64,000 nt of DNA from Desulfosudis oleivorans Hxd3 (GTDB taxonomy: Bacteria; Desulfobacterota; Desulfobacteria; Desulfobacterales; Desulfosudaceae), in the NCBI RefSeq assembly GCF_000018405.1, contig NC_009943.1:3413001-3477000 (forward strand), written 5' to 3'. Shown here piece after piece: positions 46,259 through 55,662 of the stretch. Each line of letters starts with the position of its first letter. Positions within the stretch are counted from its first letter, which is position 1. The notes under the pieces are model-generated. The model did not search any database, was not told where the DNA came from, and was given only the letters and a program-made list of their open reading frames with translations. The position numbers were made by a program, and so were the translations under genes.

Positions 46259-47821
46259 CTACCGCCACTGCCACACGGCCTGGCGGTCTTTTTCGATAAA
46301 GTGCAGGTAACCGAGATCAAACAGCTGTTGAATGCTCAGTTGAACAAAATCCAGGGGCTTGTTCAGGGCAGCAGCCAGGTATTGGGAAAGGGCCGCCGCG
46401 GGCGGCGTACCGTTGCCCAGGGCAAAGGACGGGGCCGTTTCCACAAGGTCATGTGAGAGCAGGCCAAACACAATCTCCATTTTCTGCTTTCCCAGGTGGC
46501 GCAGCTGGTCGGCCTCGCTTAACGTCCCTTTGTAAAACTCTCTTTCGATCCGGTTCTCGTCTTGTCGAATTTCTTTAAAGTAGCACTCCTCCACGAACTG
46601 TTCGATCGCTTGCGGACTTAAAGAAGAGGTGCGCACGATGGACCGGTTGGCGTCAAACTCGTCCCAGTTGTTGGAAAGCAGTTCAAGATCGTAGTCGCCG
46701 ATATGCTCTTTTACATCGGTGCCGGGAAACGGCACCAGAAAGTGATAGCCGTACTCCGCGCCCAGTTCCCTGGCAAAGCGGTCCGACGCGGCCAGGGTCT
46801 CGGCGGTTTCTCCGGGAAGGCCCACGATAAAGGAGCCGAACACCCGCATGCCCGCGGCTTTGGAATCGGCCACGGCCCGGCGAATCCGGTCCAGGGTGAT
46901 GGTTTTGCCGATGCGGTCCAGCATCTCCTGGTCGCCGGATTCAAAACCGAAAAAGATGGTGTCGCACCCGGCATGGCGCATTTGCGCCAGCAGTTCCGGG
47001 GTCACCGAATCGGCCCTGGCAAACACCGTCCAGCAGAACTTCAGGTTCCGGCGCTCGATTTCAGCGCAGACCGCCCGCACCCGGCGGGGGTTGGAGGTGA
47101 AAAAATCGTCGGCAAAGTTGATCCGTTCAAACCCGAAAGCCAGCAGGCTTTCAATCTCATCCACCACGCGCCGGGGATCGCGGTTGCGCACCCGGCTGCC
47201 CACCATGCGGCGGCCCTGACAGAAGATGCATTTGCCCGGACATCCCCGGCTGGTGATGATGCTTGCGGGAAACCCCATGGCCAGGTACCGGGACATTGGC
47301 AGAAGGTGCCGGGCCGGCAGGGGAAGGCGATCCAGGTCGCCAATCAGTTCCCGGGGGCCGGTAAAGCGCACGGCCTCGCCCTCTTTGAAAGCGATGCCGG
47401 CAATGCCGGGCCACGCCTTGCGGTCCCTGATGACCGGCGTCAGCTCGGCAATGGTCGCTTCTCCCTCGCCCACCACGATGAGGTCAATTTCAGGGAACCG
47501 GGTCAGGGTGTTCCCGTAATCAAAGCTCACATGGGGGCCGCCCATGATCGTAATAGCCTCGGGAAAAAGCTGCCTGGCGATTTTGAGCAGATTGGCCGCG
47601 GCGTTGAAGTTCAGGGTCACCGAACTGGTGCCGATGACATCCGGGCCAAAGGCCGACAGCTCGGCTTCCATCTTTTCCGGGGACCAGGCCCGGACCATGT
47701 AGTCAAAGATGCGGACATCGGCCCCGGCAGCTTCAAAAGCGGCTGCGGCATAGCAAAGACCCAGGGGCGGAGAGGGTCCCTCGGCCAGGGGATAGGGGGA
47801 GGCAAGCAGGGCGACTTTCAA
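46259..47821 (-). CDS. B12-binding domain radical SAM protein
   Basis: 520 residues from a TTG at 47821 preceded by GGGA; the frame stays open 17 codons further up. The N-terminal cobalamin-binding fold (LKVALLASPYPLAEGPSPPL, about 1-140) lacks a clear DxHxxG motif, as in many of this class. The radical SAM cluster is RGCPGKCIFC (CxxxCxxC), and EIDLIVVGEGEATIAELTPV precedes it. The reaction is unknown; relatives include methylases and anaerobic cyclases. No neighbouring pathway genes hint at a substrate. Confidence 0.85.
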   Translation of the reverse strand: MKVALLASPYPLAEGPSPPLGLCYAAAAFEAAGADVRIFDYMVRAWSPEKMEAELSAFGPDVIGTSSVTLNFNAAANLLKIARQLFPEAITIMGGPHVSFDYGNTLTRFPEIDLIVVGEGEATIAELTPVIRDRKAWPGIAGIAFKEGEAVRFTGPRELIGDLDRLPLPARHLLPMSRYLAMGFPASIITSRGCPGKCIFCQGRRMVGSRVRNRDPRRVVDEIESLLAFGFERINFADDFFTSNPRRVRAVCAEIERRNLKFCWTVFARADSVTPELLAQMRHAGCDTIFFGFESGDQEMLDRIGKTITLDRIRRAVADSKAAGMRVFGSFIVGLPGETAETLAASDRFARELGAEYGYHFLVPFPGTDVKEHIGDYDLELLSNNWDEFDANRSIVRTSSLSPQAIEQFVEECYFKEIRQDENRIEREFYKGTLSEADQLRHLGKQKMEIVFGLLSHDLVETAPSFALGNGTPPAAALSQYLAAALNKPLDFVQLSIQQLFDLGYLHFIEKDRQAVWQWR

Positions 47822-48138
47822 TGGCGTTCCCGTATGTGGTTGTTCCGCCTGGCGTCTGTGATCCAAAGGCAAACGAAAAAGTTAAAAATTCAGGCTGAAG
47901 GAAAATATGCAAATTCCACGGGAGTGTCAATAAAAAGGTTTGGCCCCTCCAAATCGAAATCGCTATCGCTATCGAAATCGGGATCGGGATCCGAAGCCAG
48001 AGCGGTGGGGAAACAGGTTGCGCAGGGGCGACTTTTTCTGTTATAAAAAATGCTGTTAAGGGGATAAAAAAGCCCGTTTTCTGAAATCTGTGACATTACC
48101 AGCCTGATTCGCGTCAAATTCAACAGGACACCTTCACC
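47822..48138. other. Gap with an ATCG-type hexamer tract
   Basis: No gene is visible. At 47951-47991 lies a stretch of imperfect hexamers (AATCGA, ATCGCT, ATCGGG). The same kind of tract sits inside family A copies at 4261-4300 and 37796-37829, but here no other A sequence surrounds it. Confidence 0.6.
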
Positions 48139-48516
48139 ATGCGCTGCCCTCTTAAAAATGCCAACACAATTCTTTACTGTACCCGGTGGGAAGAGACCGT
48201 TTCTTTCTATAAGGATGGGCTGGGGCTGGGCGTCACCTTTTCAACCGGCTGGTTTGTGGAGTTTGCCCTGACCGGCAGTGCCCGGTTGAGCATTGCCGAT
48301 GCGCGCCATGCCACGGTCCGGACCGGCCCGGAAAAAGGGATGACCCTGTCCCTGGAGGTGGACGATCTCCAGGCGACATGGAACGCGCTCCGCGACGCCG
48401 GTCTTGGGCCCGGTGAAATCAAATCCCACGCCTGGAACGCCAGGGTCTTTTACCTGTTTGATCCGGAGGGGCATCGCCTGGAGTTCTGGCAGCGCTGTGT
48501 GCCACCGCACGAATGA
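48139..48516 (+). CDS. VOC (glyoxalase-like) family protein
   Basis: 125 residues. One vicinal-oxygen-chelate domain: NANTILYCTRWEETVSFYKDG at the start, and VFYLFDPEGHRLEFWQR at the end, whose EGHRLEFW carries the usual metal-binding Glu. Substrate unknown. It has no strong ribosome site and sits 118 bp before hcp. Confidence 0.82.
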   Translation: MRCPLKNANTILYCTRWEETVSFYKDGLGLGVTFSTGWFVEFALTGSARLSIADARHATVRTGPEKGMTLSLEVDDLQATWNALRDAGLGPGEIKSHAWNARVFYLFDPEGHRLEFWQRCVPPHE

Positions 48517-48540
48517 AAAAATAAAAAAAGTTTTGCCGTC

Positions 48541-48554
48541 TTGACTTAAATCAA
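48541..48554 (+). promoter_or_regulatory. HcpR/FNR-like operator upstream of hcp
   Basis: TTGACTTAAATCAA is an inverted repeat (TTGAC-N4-ATCAA) of the CRP/FNR class. HcpR of sulfate reducers is known to bind such palindromes ahead of hcp genes. It lies 94 bp before the hcp ATG. Confidence 0.65.
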
Positions 48555-48634
48555 GGAAGTGGGTCGGCCTTTGACATAAAGTGGGTTCCAACAAAGGCAA
48601 GCAACTTACCAACCCATAAACAGGAGGCGTGAAC

Positions 48635-50281
48635 ATGTTTTGTTTTCAATGTCAGGAAACAGCCAAAAACCAGGGCTGTACAGTCAAGGGCGTGTGCGGC
48701 AAACCCGAAGAGACCGCCGATCTTCAGGACCTGCTGATTTACGTGTGCAAGGGGATCGCGATTTACGGTGAAGCGCTGAATGCCGCCGGCACTCTGGATC
48801 GCGAAGCGGCCCATTTCATCTGCCGCGCCCTGTTTACCACCATCACCAACGTGGCCTGGGATGATGACGTGCTCGTCGACCGGATCAAAGAAGGCCTGGC
48901 GGTGCGGGATGCCGTAAAGGCAAAGGCGGGAGAGGCCGTGTCCGGCTCGCTTCCCGACTGCGCCACCTGGGCATCGGAAGACAAGGCGGCCATCATGGCC
49001 AAGGCCCTGTCCGACGAGGTGCGCATCACCACCATGGCCAATGAAGACGTGCGCTCCTTGCGGGAGCTGCTGATCCTGGGGTGCAAAGGGGTCGCCGCCT
49101 ATACCGACCATGCCGCCATTCTGGGGTATGAAAAGGACGATATTTACGCCTTTCTCATGGAAGCCCTGGCCTCCACCACAAAAGAGCTTTCCGTGGACGA
49201 TATGATCGGCCTGGTGATGAAGGCCGGCGAAACCGCAGTGGCTGCCATGGCCCTTCTGGACGAGGCCAACACCGCCACCTACGGCCACCCGGAAATTACG
49301 GAAGTCAATATCGGCGTGGGCAAAAACCCCGGCATTCTGATCTCCGGCCATGACCTGAAAGACATGGAAGAGCTGCTCCGCCAGACCGAGGGCACGGGCG
49401 TGGATGTCTACACCCACGGTGAAATGCTGCCGGCCAACTACTACCCGGCTTTCAAGAAATACAGCCATTTTATCGGCAACTACGGCGGCTCCTGGTGGCA
49501 CCAGAACAAGGATTTTGAGTCCTTTAACGGCGCCATTCTTCTGACCACCAACTGCCTGATTCCCATTAAGGGCGACAACACCTACAAGGACCGGCTCTTT
49601 ACCACGGGCGTGGTCAACTATCCCGGCGCGGCCCACATCGGGGACCGGCCGGACGGCGGGGCCAAGGACTTTTCCCCGATTATTGAGCGGGCCAAAACGT
49701 GCGCGCCCCCCACGGAGATCGAAACCGGCACCATTGTGGGCGGGTTTGCCCACCACCAGGTTCTGGCCCTGGCCGACAAGGTCGTGGACGCGGTCAAGTC
49801 CGGCGCCATCAAACGGTTCGTGGTCATGGCCGGATGCGACGGCCGCATGAAGTCCAGAAGCTATTTTACCGAGGTGGCCGAAGCCCTGCCCAAGGACACG
49901 GTGATCCTCACCGCCGGGTGCGCAAAGTACCGGTACAACAAGCTGAACCTGGGGGACATCGGCGGCATTCCCCGGGTCCTGGACGCGGGCCAGTGCAACG
50001 ACTCCTACTCCCTGGCCGTCATCGCCCTGAAGCTCAAGGAGGTGTTCGGGCTGGCCGACATCAACGACCTGCCCATCTCCTACGACATCGCCTGGTACGA
50101 GCAGAAGGCCGTGGCCGTGCTGCTGGCCCTGCTTTTTCTGGGCGTCAAGGGCATTCGCCTGGGGCCCACCCTGCCGGCCTTTCTCTCACCCACCGTGGCC
50201 GGGGTCCTGGTGGACAAGTTCGACATCAAGCCCATCGGTACGGTTGCCGATGATGTGGCGGCCATGATGGCCGGCAAGTAA
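48635..50281 (+). CDS. hcp: Hydroxylamine reductase, hybrid cluster protein
   Basis: 548 residues from the ATG at 48635 (AGGAGG seven bases upstream); a GTG two codons earlier is less likely. The N-terminal cluster motif is [13 protein letters not shown]...GVCG, with spacing CxxC-x8-C-x5-C. Later cysteines for the hybrid cluster appear in [24 protein letters not shown] and [10 protein letters not shown]. It acts in nitric oxide or hydroxylamine defence. The nitrosative-stress operator just upstream supports this. Confidence 0.95.
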   Translation: MFCFQCQETAKNQGCTVKGVCGKPEETADLQDLLIYVCKGIAIYGEALNAAGTLDREAAHFICRALFTTITNVAWDDDVLVDRIKEGLAVRDAVKAKAGEAVSGSLPDCATWASEDKAAIMAKALSDEVRITTMANEDVRSLRELLILGCKGVAAYTDHAAILGYEKDDIYAFLMEALASTTKELSVDDMIGLVMKAGETAVAAMALLDEANTATYGHPEITEVNIGVGKNPGILISGHDLKDMEELLRQTEGTGVDVYTHGEMLPANYYPAFKKYSHFIGNYGGSWWHQNKDFESFNGAILLTTNCLIPIKGDNTYKDRLFTTGVVNYPGAAHIGDRPDGGAKDFSPIIERAKTCAPPTEIETGTIVGGFAHHQVLALADKVVDAVKSGAIKRFVVMAGCDGRMKSRSYFTEVAEALPKDTVILTAGCAKYRYNKLNLGDIGGIPRVLDAGQCNDSYSLAVIALKLKEVFGLADINDLPISYDIAWYEQKAVAVLLALLFLGVKGIRLGPTLPAFLSPTVAGVLVDKFDIKPIGTVADDVAAMMAGK

Positions 50282-50302
50282 CCTTTGAGATTGTTTCCTC
50301 CC

Positions 50303-50340
50303 GCGGCGCGTCCGGTGTATGCCGGGCACGCCGTTTTTTT
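50303..50340 (+). terminator. Rho-independent terminator of hcp
   Basis: CGGCGCGTCCGG pairs with CCGGGCACGCCG over a short loop, followed by seven T, about 20 bp after the hcp stop. Confidence 0.85.
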
Positions 50341-50516
50341 ACGACAAAGGGGTCAAGGATTCAAGGGGTCAAGTGTGTGGCGTCCATAATCTTCCACCTT
50401 CTCCAAGTCGGCATCGCCCCCCCCCTGCCCGCCAATACACCCGTCTTTGCCCGGCTTCGCCGGCTGAAGACATCTGATGATTTAACACAAAAAAAAGACT
50501 TTCATGACGCTTCCCT

Positions 50517-50583
50517 GTTTGTAGTGACGCCGTCAGGCGTTTGAAACCGTCCTGCCAAATGCCCTTACGGGCACACTACAAAC
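50517..50583. repeat. Palindromic repeat with GTTTGTAGTG ends
   Basis: A 10-bp perfect inverted repeat (GTTTGTAGTG/CACTACAAAC) encloses two further small hairpins (GACGCCGTCAGGCGT and GCCCTTACGGGC). No gene. It resembles dispersed GC-hairpin repeats. The bases 50341-50516 hold nothing recognisable, apart from a fragment like the GGGGTCAAGGATTCAAGGGG of repeat C. Confidence 0.6.
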
Positions 50584-50609
50584 CTTGATGTTGTAAGCCC
50601 GGCCCGTCT

Positions 50610-50830
50610 CCACAATGACGGCACCCGCCCATTGCAGTGCAGCCGAGCGCGGGTGAATTTTTCGGGAAAAGCGAAAATGCTGTCTGAGCCACGCTGAAAG
50701 CGGGGCGAGTTCATTTTCGCGCCGAAAAATTCTTCGCGCGAGGGAAGCCACGCCTGTGGCGTGGCCAAGCTGCGGGGCGCGGTTCTTTTGGTACTTTTCT
50801 TGCCGCCAAGAAAAGTACCTGGATAAACAA
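50610..50830 (+). repeat. Repeat family A, partial copy A4
   Basis: About 220 bp matching the central part of A1-A3, with a diverged left half. The strong hairpin with CTTTTGGTACTTTTCTTG and its complement lies at 50785-50818. It ends close to the arsR promoter. No coding sequence. Confidence 0.7.
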
Positions 50831-50901
50831 AACAGAAAAAAACAATCATTTTACGACGCGTGGGCAAGATTAAGCTTGCCCGCCTCGCCCCGATTTTTTT
50901 C

Positions 50902-50943
50902 TTGACACCGGTTGCCTGCATCGTTATATTCCAATTTAACGAT
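50902..50943 (+). promoter_or_regulatory. arsR: arsR promoter with overlapping operator
   Basis: TTGACA (50902-50907) and TATATT (50925-50930) with a 17-base spacer. A perfect inverted repeat ATCGTTA-N10-TAACGAT (50920-50943) overlaps the -10 box, the usual place for an ArsR operator, so autorepression is expected. Confidence 0.8.
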
Positions 50944-50955
50944 ATGGAGGCAGAC

Positions 50956-51360
50956 ATGAAATCATTTGTCAAAGTGACCAAGGCCCTGTCCGATCCCAAC
51001 CGGGTCAGGATGGTCAAACTGCTGCAACGCCGGGTTTTATGCGTATGTGAGATACAGGCGGCCCTTAGCCTGGCCCAGTCCACGGCCAGCAAGCACCTTA
51101 AAATCCTTGAAGAGGCCGGCCTGATCACCTGCGCCAAAGAGGGGCTCTGGGTCAACTACCGCCTGGCCGATGGAAGCGCGAATCCTTACGCGGCCAGCCT
51201 TCTGGGAAACCTGCGCCACTGGCTGGAAGAGGAGGCCGAAATTCAGACCCTGGTAAAAAAACTGCCCGCCATTCACCGTGAGCACATCTGCGGCCCAAAA
51301 CACTTCACTGATATATCGCCAAAAAACGAATTATTAGAACAGCCTGAACAAAGGGTCTAA
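50956..51360 (+). CDS. arsR: ArsR-family repressor
   Basis: 134 residues from the ATG at 50956 (GGAGG seven bases upstream). Winged helix: KALSDPNRVRMVKLLQRRVL, then CVCEIQAALSLAQSTASKHL as the recognition region. The CVC pair at the start of that helix is the arsenite-binding motif of classical ArsR. Its stop TAA ends exactly where family B copy B4 begins. It should repress the downstream arsenic genes until As(III) binds. Confidence 0.92.
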   Translation: MKSFVKVTKALSDPNRVRMVKLLQRRVLCVCEIQAALSLAQSTASKHLKILEEAGLITCAKEGLWVNYRLADGSANPYAASLLGNLRHWLEEEAEIQTLVKKLPAIHREHICGPKHFTDISPKNELLEQPEQRV

Positions 51361-51626
51361 CCCGGATATTTCACGAGTTGATTTGGCCGCAGGTGCAAGG
51401 CGCGGGACATGAAGCTGTAGTCAATATACCGCGAATGTCCCGCAACACAGCAACTGCGGTCAAGGTGACTCGCCCGAAGGGTGAAATTTTTCGACACAAA
51501 ATTGATATAAAACGCCTCACAACGTTTATGACAGTTTGTATTTTCAAAAACCGCATGGAATTAAATGCAACATATTGTGTCTTATATAAAACTTACAAAC
51601 CCCGAAAATTTCATGAAATATTCGGG
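51361..51626 (+). mobile_element. Family B MITE-like element, copy B4
   Basis: 266 bp between CTAA (51357-51360, which includes the arsR stop codon) and CTAA (51627-51630). Ends CCCGGATATTTCACGAG and, inverted, CCCGAATATTTCATGAA. It contains the conserved core and hairpin. It separates arsR from the next ars gene without breaking a reading frame. Confidence 0.88.
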
Positions 51627-51658
51627 CTAAAACCGGGCTGCTTACAGGAGGGTGTTAA

Positions 51659-52831
51659 ATGAAGGAACGAACCAAGCTGATGTGGATTGTCGCTGTTTTT
51701 GCCGGGGCCTATTATATTCCATGGACCCACCCGGTGGTCCGGCAGTCGGGCCTGGAGGCCTTTCTCATGCTCCAGGAGTATGCCCGGGAGCATGTACTCA
51801 CCTGCCTGATTCCGGCGTTTTTCATTGCCGGCGCCATTGCCGTGTTTGTGTCCCAGGCGTCGGTGCTGAAATACTTCGGAGCCAAGGCAAACAAAATTCT
51901 TTCCTACTCGGTGGCTTCGGTGTCTGGCACCATTCTGGCGGTCTGCTCCTGCACGGTGCTGCCCCTGTTTGCCGGAATCTATACCCGGGGGGCCGGCATC
52001 GGCCCGGCCACCGCGTTTCTCTATTCCGGCCCGGCCATCAACGTGCTGGCCATCACCCTCACCGCCAAAATCCTGGGCTGGCAACTGGGCCTGGCCCGGG
52101 CTGTGGGGGCCGTGATCTTTGCCATTATCACCGGCCTGCTCATGGCGTTTATCTTCCGCAAGGACGACGCGGCCCGAACCACCGGGCAGATTTATGTGCC
52201 TGAGGAGGGCGCCAGAGAACGCACCCTGCTGCAAGACGGCCTGTATATCGGCACCATGGTGCTGATTCTTATTTTTGCCGCCTTTGCCAAGCCGGCCCCC
52301 GGTGCCACCGGCCTGTGGCCCGCCATTTTCGCGGCCAAGTGGTATATCACCGTGGCCCTGCTGGTCATTCTGGGGTTCATGGTCAAGGCATGGTACACCA
52401 AAGAAGAGACCAAAAACTGGTTTGAGGCCACCTGGGACTTCATGAAGCAGATATTTCCCCTGCTGGCCGGCGGGGTCCTGGTGGCCGGCTTTCTGCTGGG
52501 ACGGCCCGGTCACCCGGCCCTGATTCCCGAGCAGTGGATCGCGTCGCTCCTGGGCGGAAACTCCCTGTCCGCCAACCTGATCGCGTCACTGGCCGGAGCC
52601 TTCATGTACTTTGCCACGCTCACAGAGGTGCCGATTATTCAGGGCCTGGTGGGGTCGGGCATGGGCCAGGGCCCGGCACTGGCCCTGCTGCTGGCCGGGC
52701 CGGCCCTGTCCCTGCCCAACATGCTGGTGATCGGCAGCGTACTGGGAATAAAAAAGACGGCGGTCTTCTGCGCCATTATCGTGGTCATGTCCACCATTGC
52801 CGGCATGGCCTACGGCGTGATGGCCGGCTGA
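51659..52831 (+). CDS. Permease, ArsP-like (DUF318)
   Basis: 390 residues with about 8-10 membrane helices. Motifs VLTCLIPAFFIAGAIAVFV, SGTILAVCSCTVLPLFAGI and YSGPAINVLAITLTAKI are characteristic of the family. ArsP exports trivalent organoarsenicals; other members act on other metals. Placement in an arsR-arsC-acr3 cluster supports an arsenic role. AGGAGG lies just before the ATG. Confidence 0.88.
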   Translation: MKERTKLMWIVAVFAGAYYIPWTHPVVRQSGLEAFLMLQEYAREHVLTCLIPAFFIAGAIAVFVSQASVLKYFGAKANKILSYSVASVSGTILAVCSCTVLPLFAGIYTRGAGIGPATAFLYSGPAINVLAITLTAKILGWQLGLARAVGAVIFAIITGLLMAFIFRKDDAARTTGQIYVPEEGARERTLLQDGLYIGTMVLILIFAAFAKPAPGATGLWPAIFAAKWYITVALLVILGFMVKAWYTKEETKNWFEATWDFMKQIFPLLAGGVLVAGFLLGRPGHPALIPEQWIASLLGGNSLSANLIASLAGAFMYFATLTEVPIIQGLVGSGMGQGPALALLLAGPALSLPNMLVIGSVLGIKKTAVFCAIIVVMSTIAGMAYGVMAG

Positions 52832-52866
52832 TCATCCAAACAAAAACCTAACAGAAAGGTGCCATC

Positions 52867-53100
52867 ATGGAAATCAAGGTGCTGGGTCCCGGCTGCGCAA
52901 AATGCCAGCAGGCTGAAAAAATTGTTAAAGAGGCCGTTGCCGAAGCAGGTGTGGCCGCCACCGTGGAAAAGGTCACCGACCTGATGAAAATCGCCGGATA
53001 CGGCGTGTTCGGCACACCCGCCGTGGTGGTGGACGGAGACGTCAAGTGCGTCGGCAAGATCCCCAAAAAAGAAGATGTTATTCAATGGCTGAAAAAGTAG
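52867..53100 (+). CDS. Small thioredoxin-like protein
   Basis: 77 residues. Redox site GCAKC (in VLGPGCAKCQQAEKIV), and FGTPAVVVDGDVKCVGKIP carries the cis-proline and an extra Cys. It belongs to the 'redox-active disulfide 2' type of small thioredoxins commonly paired with ArsP-like permeases. It probably supplies reducing power or metal handling for the permease. AAGG lies before the ATG. Confidence 0.9.
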   Translation: MEIKVLGPGCAKCQQAEKIVKEAVAEAGVAATVEKVTDLMKIAGYGVFGTPAVVVDGDVKCVGKIPKKEDVIQWLKK

Positions 53101-53109
53101 GAGAGTAGA

Positions 53110-53406
53110 ATGCCGGACGCATGTTGCACAGGCGACAATAACGTGAAGAATCTGGCCAAAAGTCCATTTACCGAGGATATCCGCCTGGCGCCGGAGGCAG
53201 AAACCGTGTGTTACTGTTCCAGGGTAACTAAGGCTGATATTCTGCGGGCCGTTGCCGCGGGGGCACGGTCCTTGGAAGACATAAAAACCGCCACCGGAGC
53301 CTGTACAAAAGGCCGGTGCCGGGAAACCAGCCCGAGAGGCAGGTGATGTTCACGGGAGATCCGCCTTCTCCTGGGCCAGGAGAACGACCGCATGAAGGAC
53401 CAATAA
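53110..53406 (+). CDS. 2Fe-2S (BFD/CopZ-like) selenoprotein, UGA read as Sec
   Basis: 98 residues if TGA at 53344-53346 is read as Sec. The first 78 residues hold the BFD-type 2Fe-2S signature: CYCSRVTKADILRAVAAGAR, then TGACTKGRC. The frame continues TSPRGR-U-CSREIRLLLGQEND and ends at TAA 53404, 9 bp before the next gene. In relatives this place is a Cys-Cys pair after PxGR, so Sec replaces a cysteine. A perfect 8-bp hairpin with GGC loop follows 19 bases after UGA. I recall a database family named for Csac_0668 described as a 2Fe-2S (seleno)protein that may match. It probably carries electrons in the arsenic cluster. Confidence 0.9.
53366..53384 (+). promoter_or_regulatory. Bacterial SECIS hairpin for the 2Fe-2S selenoprotein
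   Basis: UUCUCCUG and CAGGAGAA form eight perfect pairs around a GGC loop. The stem begins 19 bases past the UGA and G occupies the first two loop positions, as expected for SelB-binding bSECIS elements. Confidence 0.85.
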
Positions 53407-53415
53407 GGATGCAAA

Positions 53416-53937
53416 ATGTTGCTGGAAACATACCATCTGGAAATCTTTAATTCTGAATGCATGCCCGGCGCCATGGGGGTGCACTGTTTTGCCCACCTGG
53501 ACCAGGATGTGAGCGAAGCCCTGCCCTACCTGAACGCGGTCCTGGGCGGGGATGTGTATCTTTCGGACCCACCGTCGGTGACCTTCAAGGCCCAGGGCAA
53601 GCTGATCACGGTCAGTGGCCGGAAAATAGCGATCAACGCGCTCAAGGACGAAGCCGAGGCCGGAAAGCTGGTGGAATGGCTGAAAAACGAGATCAACCAG
53701 GCCTGGGAGAACCGGGCTGAGATCACCCCCTGTTACAAGGGCCGGGCAAAACCGCAACTGATCGAAATTTTGAAACTCTTGCCCAGGACCAACTGCAAGA
53801 AATGCGGCCAGCCCACCTGCATGGTGTTTGCCGCCCAGGTGATGGACGGCGGCCGGGGGCCGGACGACTGCCCGGAATTGAGCCAGAAAAATCGTGAAAA
53901 ACTTGGCGCATATCTCTCAGGATTTGATTTTGGATAG
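53416..53937 (+). CDS. Fe-S protein with C-terminal four-cysteine domain
   Basis: 173 residues. The first about 110 residues (LLETYHLEIFNSECMPGAM, SGRKIAINALKDEAEA) are of unknown fold. The C-terminal part LLPRTNCKKCGQPTCMVFA with a fourth Cys in DDCPEL is the small Fe-S domain found in corrinoid protein subunits and CODH accessory proteins. It sits between the selenoprotein and arsC with 9 and 18 bp gaps. Function in arsenic metabolism is unproven. Confidence 0.8.
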   Translation: MLLETYHLEIFNSECMPGAMGVHCFAHLDQDVSEALPYLNAVLGGDVYLSDPPSVTFKAQGKLITVSGRKIAINALKDEAEAGKLVEWLKNEINQAWENRAEITPCYKGRAKPQLIEILKLLPRTNCKKCGQPTCMVFAAQVMDGGRGPDDCPELSQKNREKLGAYLSGFDFG

Positions 53938-53955
53938 GCCTGTAAAGGAGACCGC

Positions 53956-54393
<438 letters not shown>

Positions 54394-54408
54394 AAAGAGG
54401 AAATCAAC

Positions 54409-55599
54409 ATGAACGCAAAAGCCGACGACCGTAAGATGACAAGCCTGTTTGAGCGCTATCTGACCGTCTGGGTGTTCTTGTGCATTCTTGCCGGCATCGT
54501 GCTGGGAAAGGCGGCGCCGGGCGTGGCCCGTTACCTGGACGGGCTGGCCATTTATGTAAACGGCGCGCCGGTGGTGTCGATTCCCATTGCCGTCTGCCTC
54601 TTTTTCATGATGTACCCCATCATGGTAAAGATCGATTTTGCCTCGGTGGTCCGGGCCGGCAAAAGCGGCAAACCGGTGTTTCTGACCCTGTTTGTCAACT
54701 GGTGCGTCAAGCCCTTTACCATGTATGCCATTGCCTCCTTTTTCCTGGGCACCCTGTTTTACAACTTTATCGGCCCGGATGCCGTGGACCTGGTCAAGAT
54801 GCCCTTCGGCCTGGACCTGCCCGTGGGCGCGGCCCACGGCGCCGGCACGGTGGTGATGGTCGACGGCGTCAAGATGATGGAAGTTCCCCTCTGGCGCAGC
54901 TACCTGGCCGGCTGTATCCTGCTGGGCATCGCCCCCTGCACGGCCATGGTGCTGGTGTGGGGATTTCTTTCCAAAGGCAACGACGGCCTCACCCTGGTGA
55001 TGGTGGCCATCAACTCCCTTACCATGCTGGTGCTTTACGGCGTGCTGGGCGGCTTTCTGCTGGGTGTGGGAAAGCTGCCCGTGCCCTGGCAGGCGCTGCT
55101 GCTGTCCATCGGCATCTACGTGGCCCTGCCCCTGGTGGCCGGCTATTTTTCCCGCCGATGGGTCATATCCGCCAAAGGCGAAACCTGGTTTCAGGAAAAA
55201 TTTCTGCATGTGCTCACCCCTGTCACCATCACGGCCCTGCTGGCCACCCTGGTGCTGCTCTTCTCCTTTAAAGGCGATGTCATTGTTGAAAACCCCCTGA
55301 CCATTGTCTGGATCGCGGTTCCGCTGTTTATTCAGACCGTGCTGATTTTTGCCCTGGGTTACGGCCTGGCCCGGCTGTTTAAGCTGACTTACGAGGACGC
55401 GGCGCCAGCGGCCATGATCGGGGCCTCCAACCATTTCGAGGTGGCCATTGCCACGGCCACCATGCTGTTCGGCCTTTCGTCCGGCGCGGCCCTGGCCACG
55501 GTGGTGGGCGTGCTGATCGAGGTACCGGTGATGCTCATGCTGGTAAAAATCTGCCTGCGGACCCGGCACTGGTTTGATACCCAAAACCAAAAAGGGTAG
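54409..55599 (+). CDS. acr3: Arsenite efflux transporter, ACR3 family
   Basis: 396 residues, about ten membrane helices. [35 protein letters not shown] (conserved Cys of ACR3) and [20 protein letters not shown] are signature regions. It pumps As(OH)3 out of the cell. It follows arsC by 15 bp. Two hydrophobic stretches near the start ([15 protein letters not shown]) agree with the known topology. Confidence 0.93.
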   Translation: MNAKADDRKMTSLFERYLTVWVFLCILAGIVLGKAAPGVARYLDGLAIYVNGAPVVSIPIAVCLFFMMYPIMVKIDFASVVRAGKSGKPVFLTLFVNWCVKPFTMYAIASFFLGTLFYNFIGPDAVDLVKMPFGLDLPVGAAHGAGTVVMVDGVKMMEVPLWRSYLAGCILLGIAPCTAMVLVWGFLSKGNDGLTLVMVAINSLTMLVLYGVLGGFLLGVGKLPVPWQALLLSIGIYVALPLVAGYFSRRWVISAKGETWFQEKFLHVLTPVTITALLATLVLLFSFKGDVIVENPLTIVWIAVPLFIQTVLIFALGYGLARLFKLTYEDAAPAAMIGASNHFEVAIATATMLFGLSSGAALATVVGVLIEVPVMLMLVKICLRTRHWFDTQNQKG

Positions 55600-55662
55600 A
55601 CTTTCAATGAAACAGACTTATCGTAAACAAATCAACCGAACCGTTGCCAAAGGAAACCACCC

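Noticed and set aside
48551-49756. Long frame antisense to hcp
   Set aside because: No motif and fully opposite hcp.
53344-53346. UGA as a genuine stop or a pseudogene
   Set aside because: The in-frame continuation is short, ends just before the next gene, restores the family's tail and carries a SECIS-like hairpin at the right spacing.
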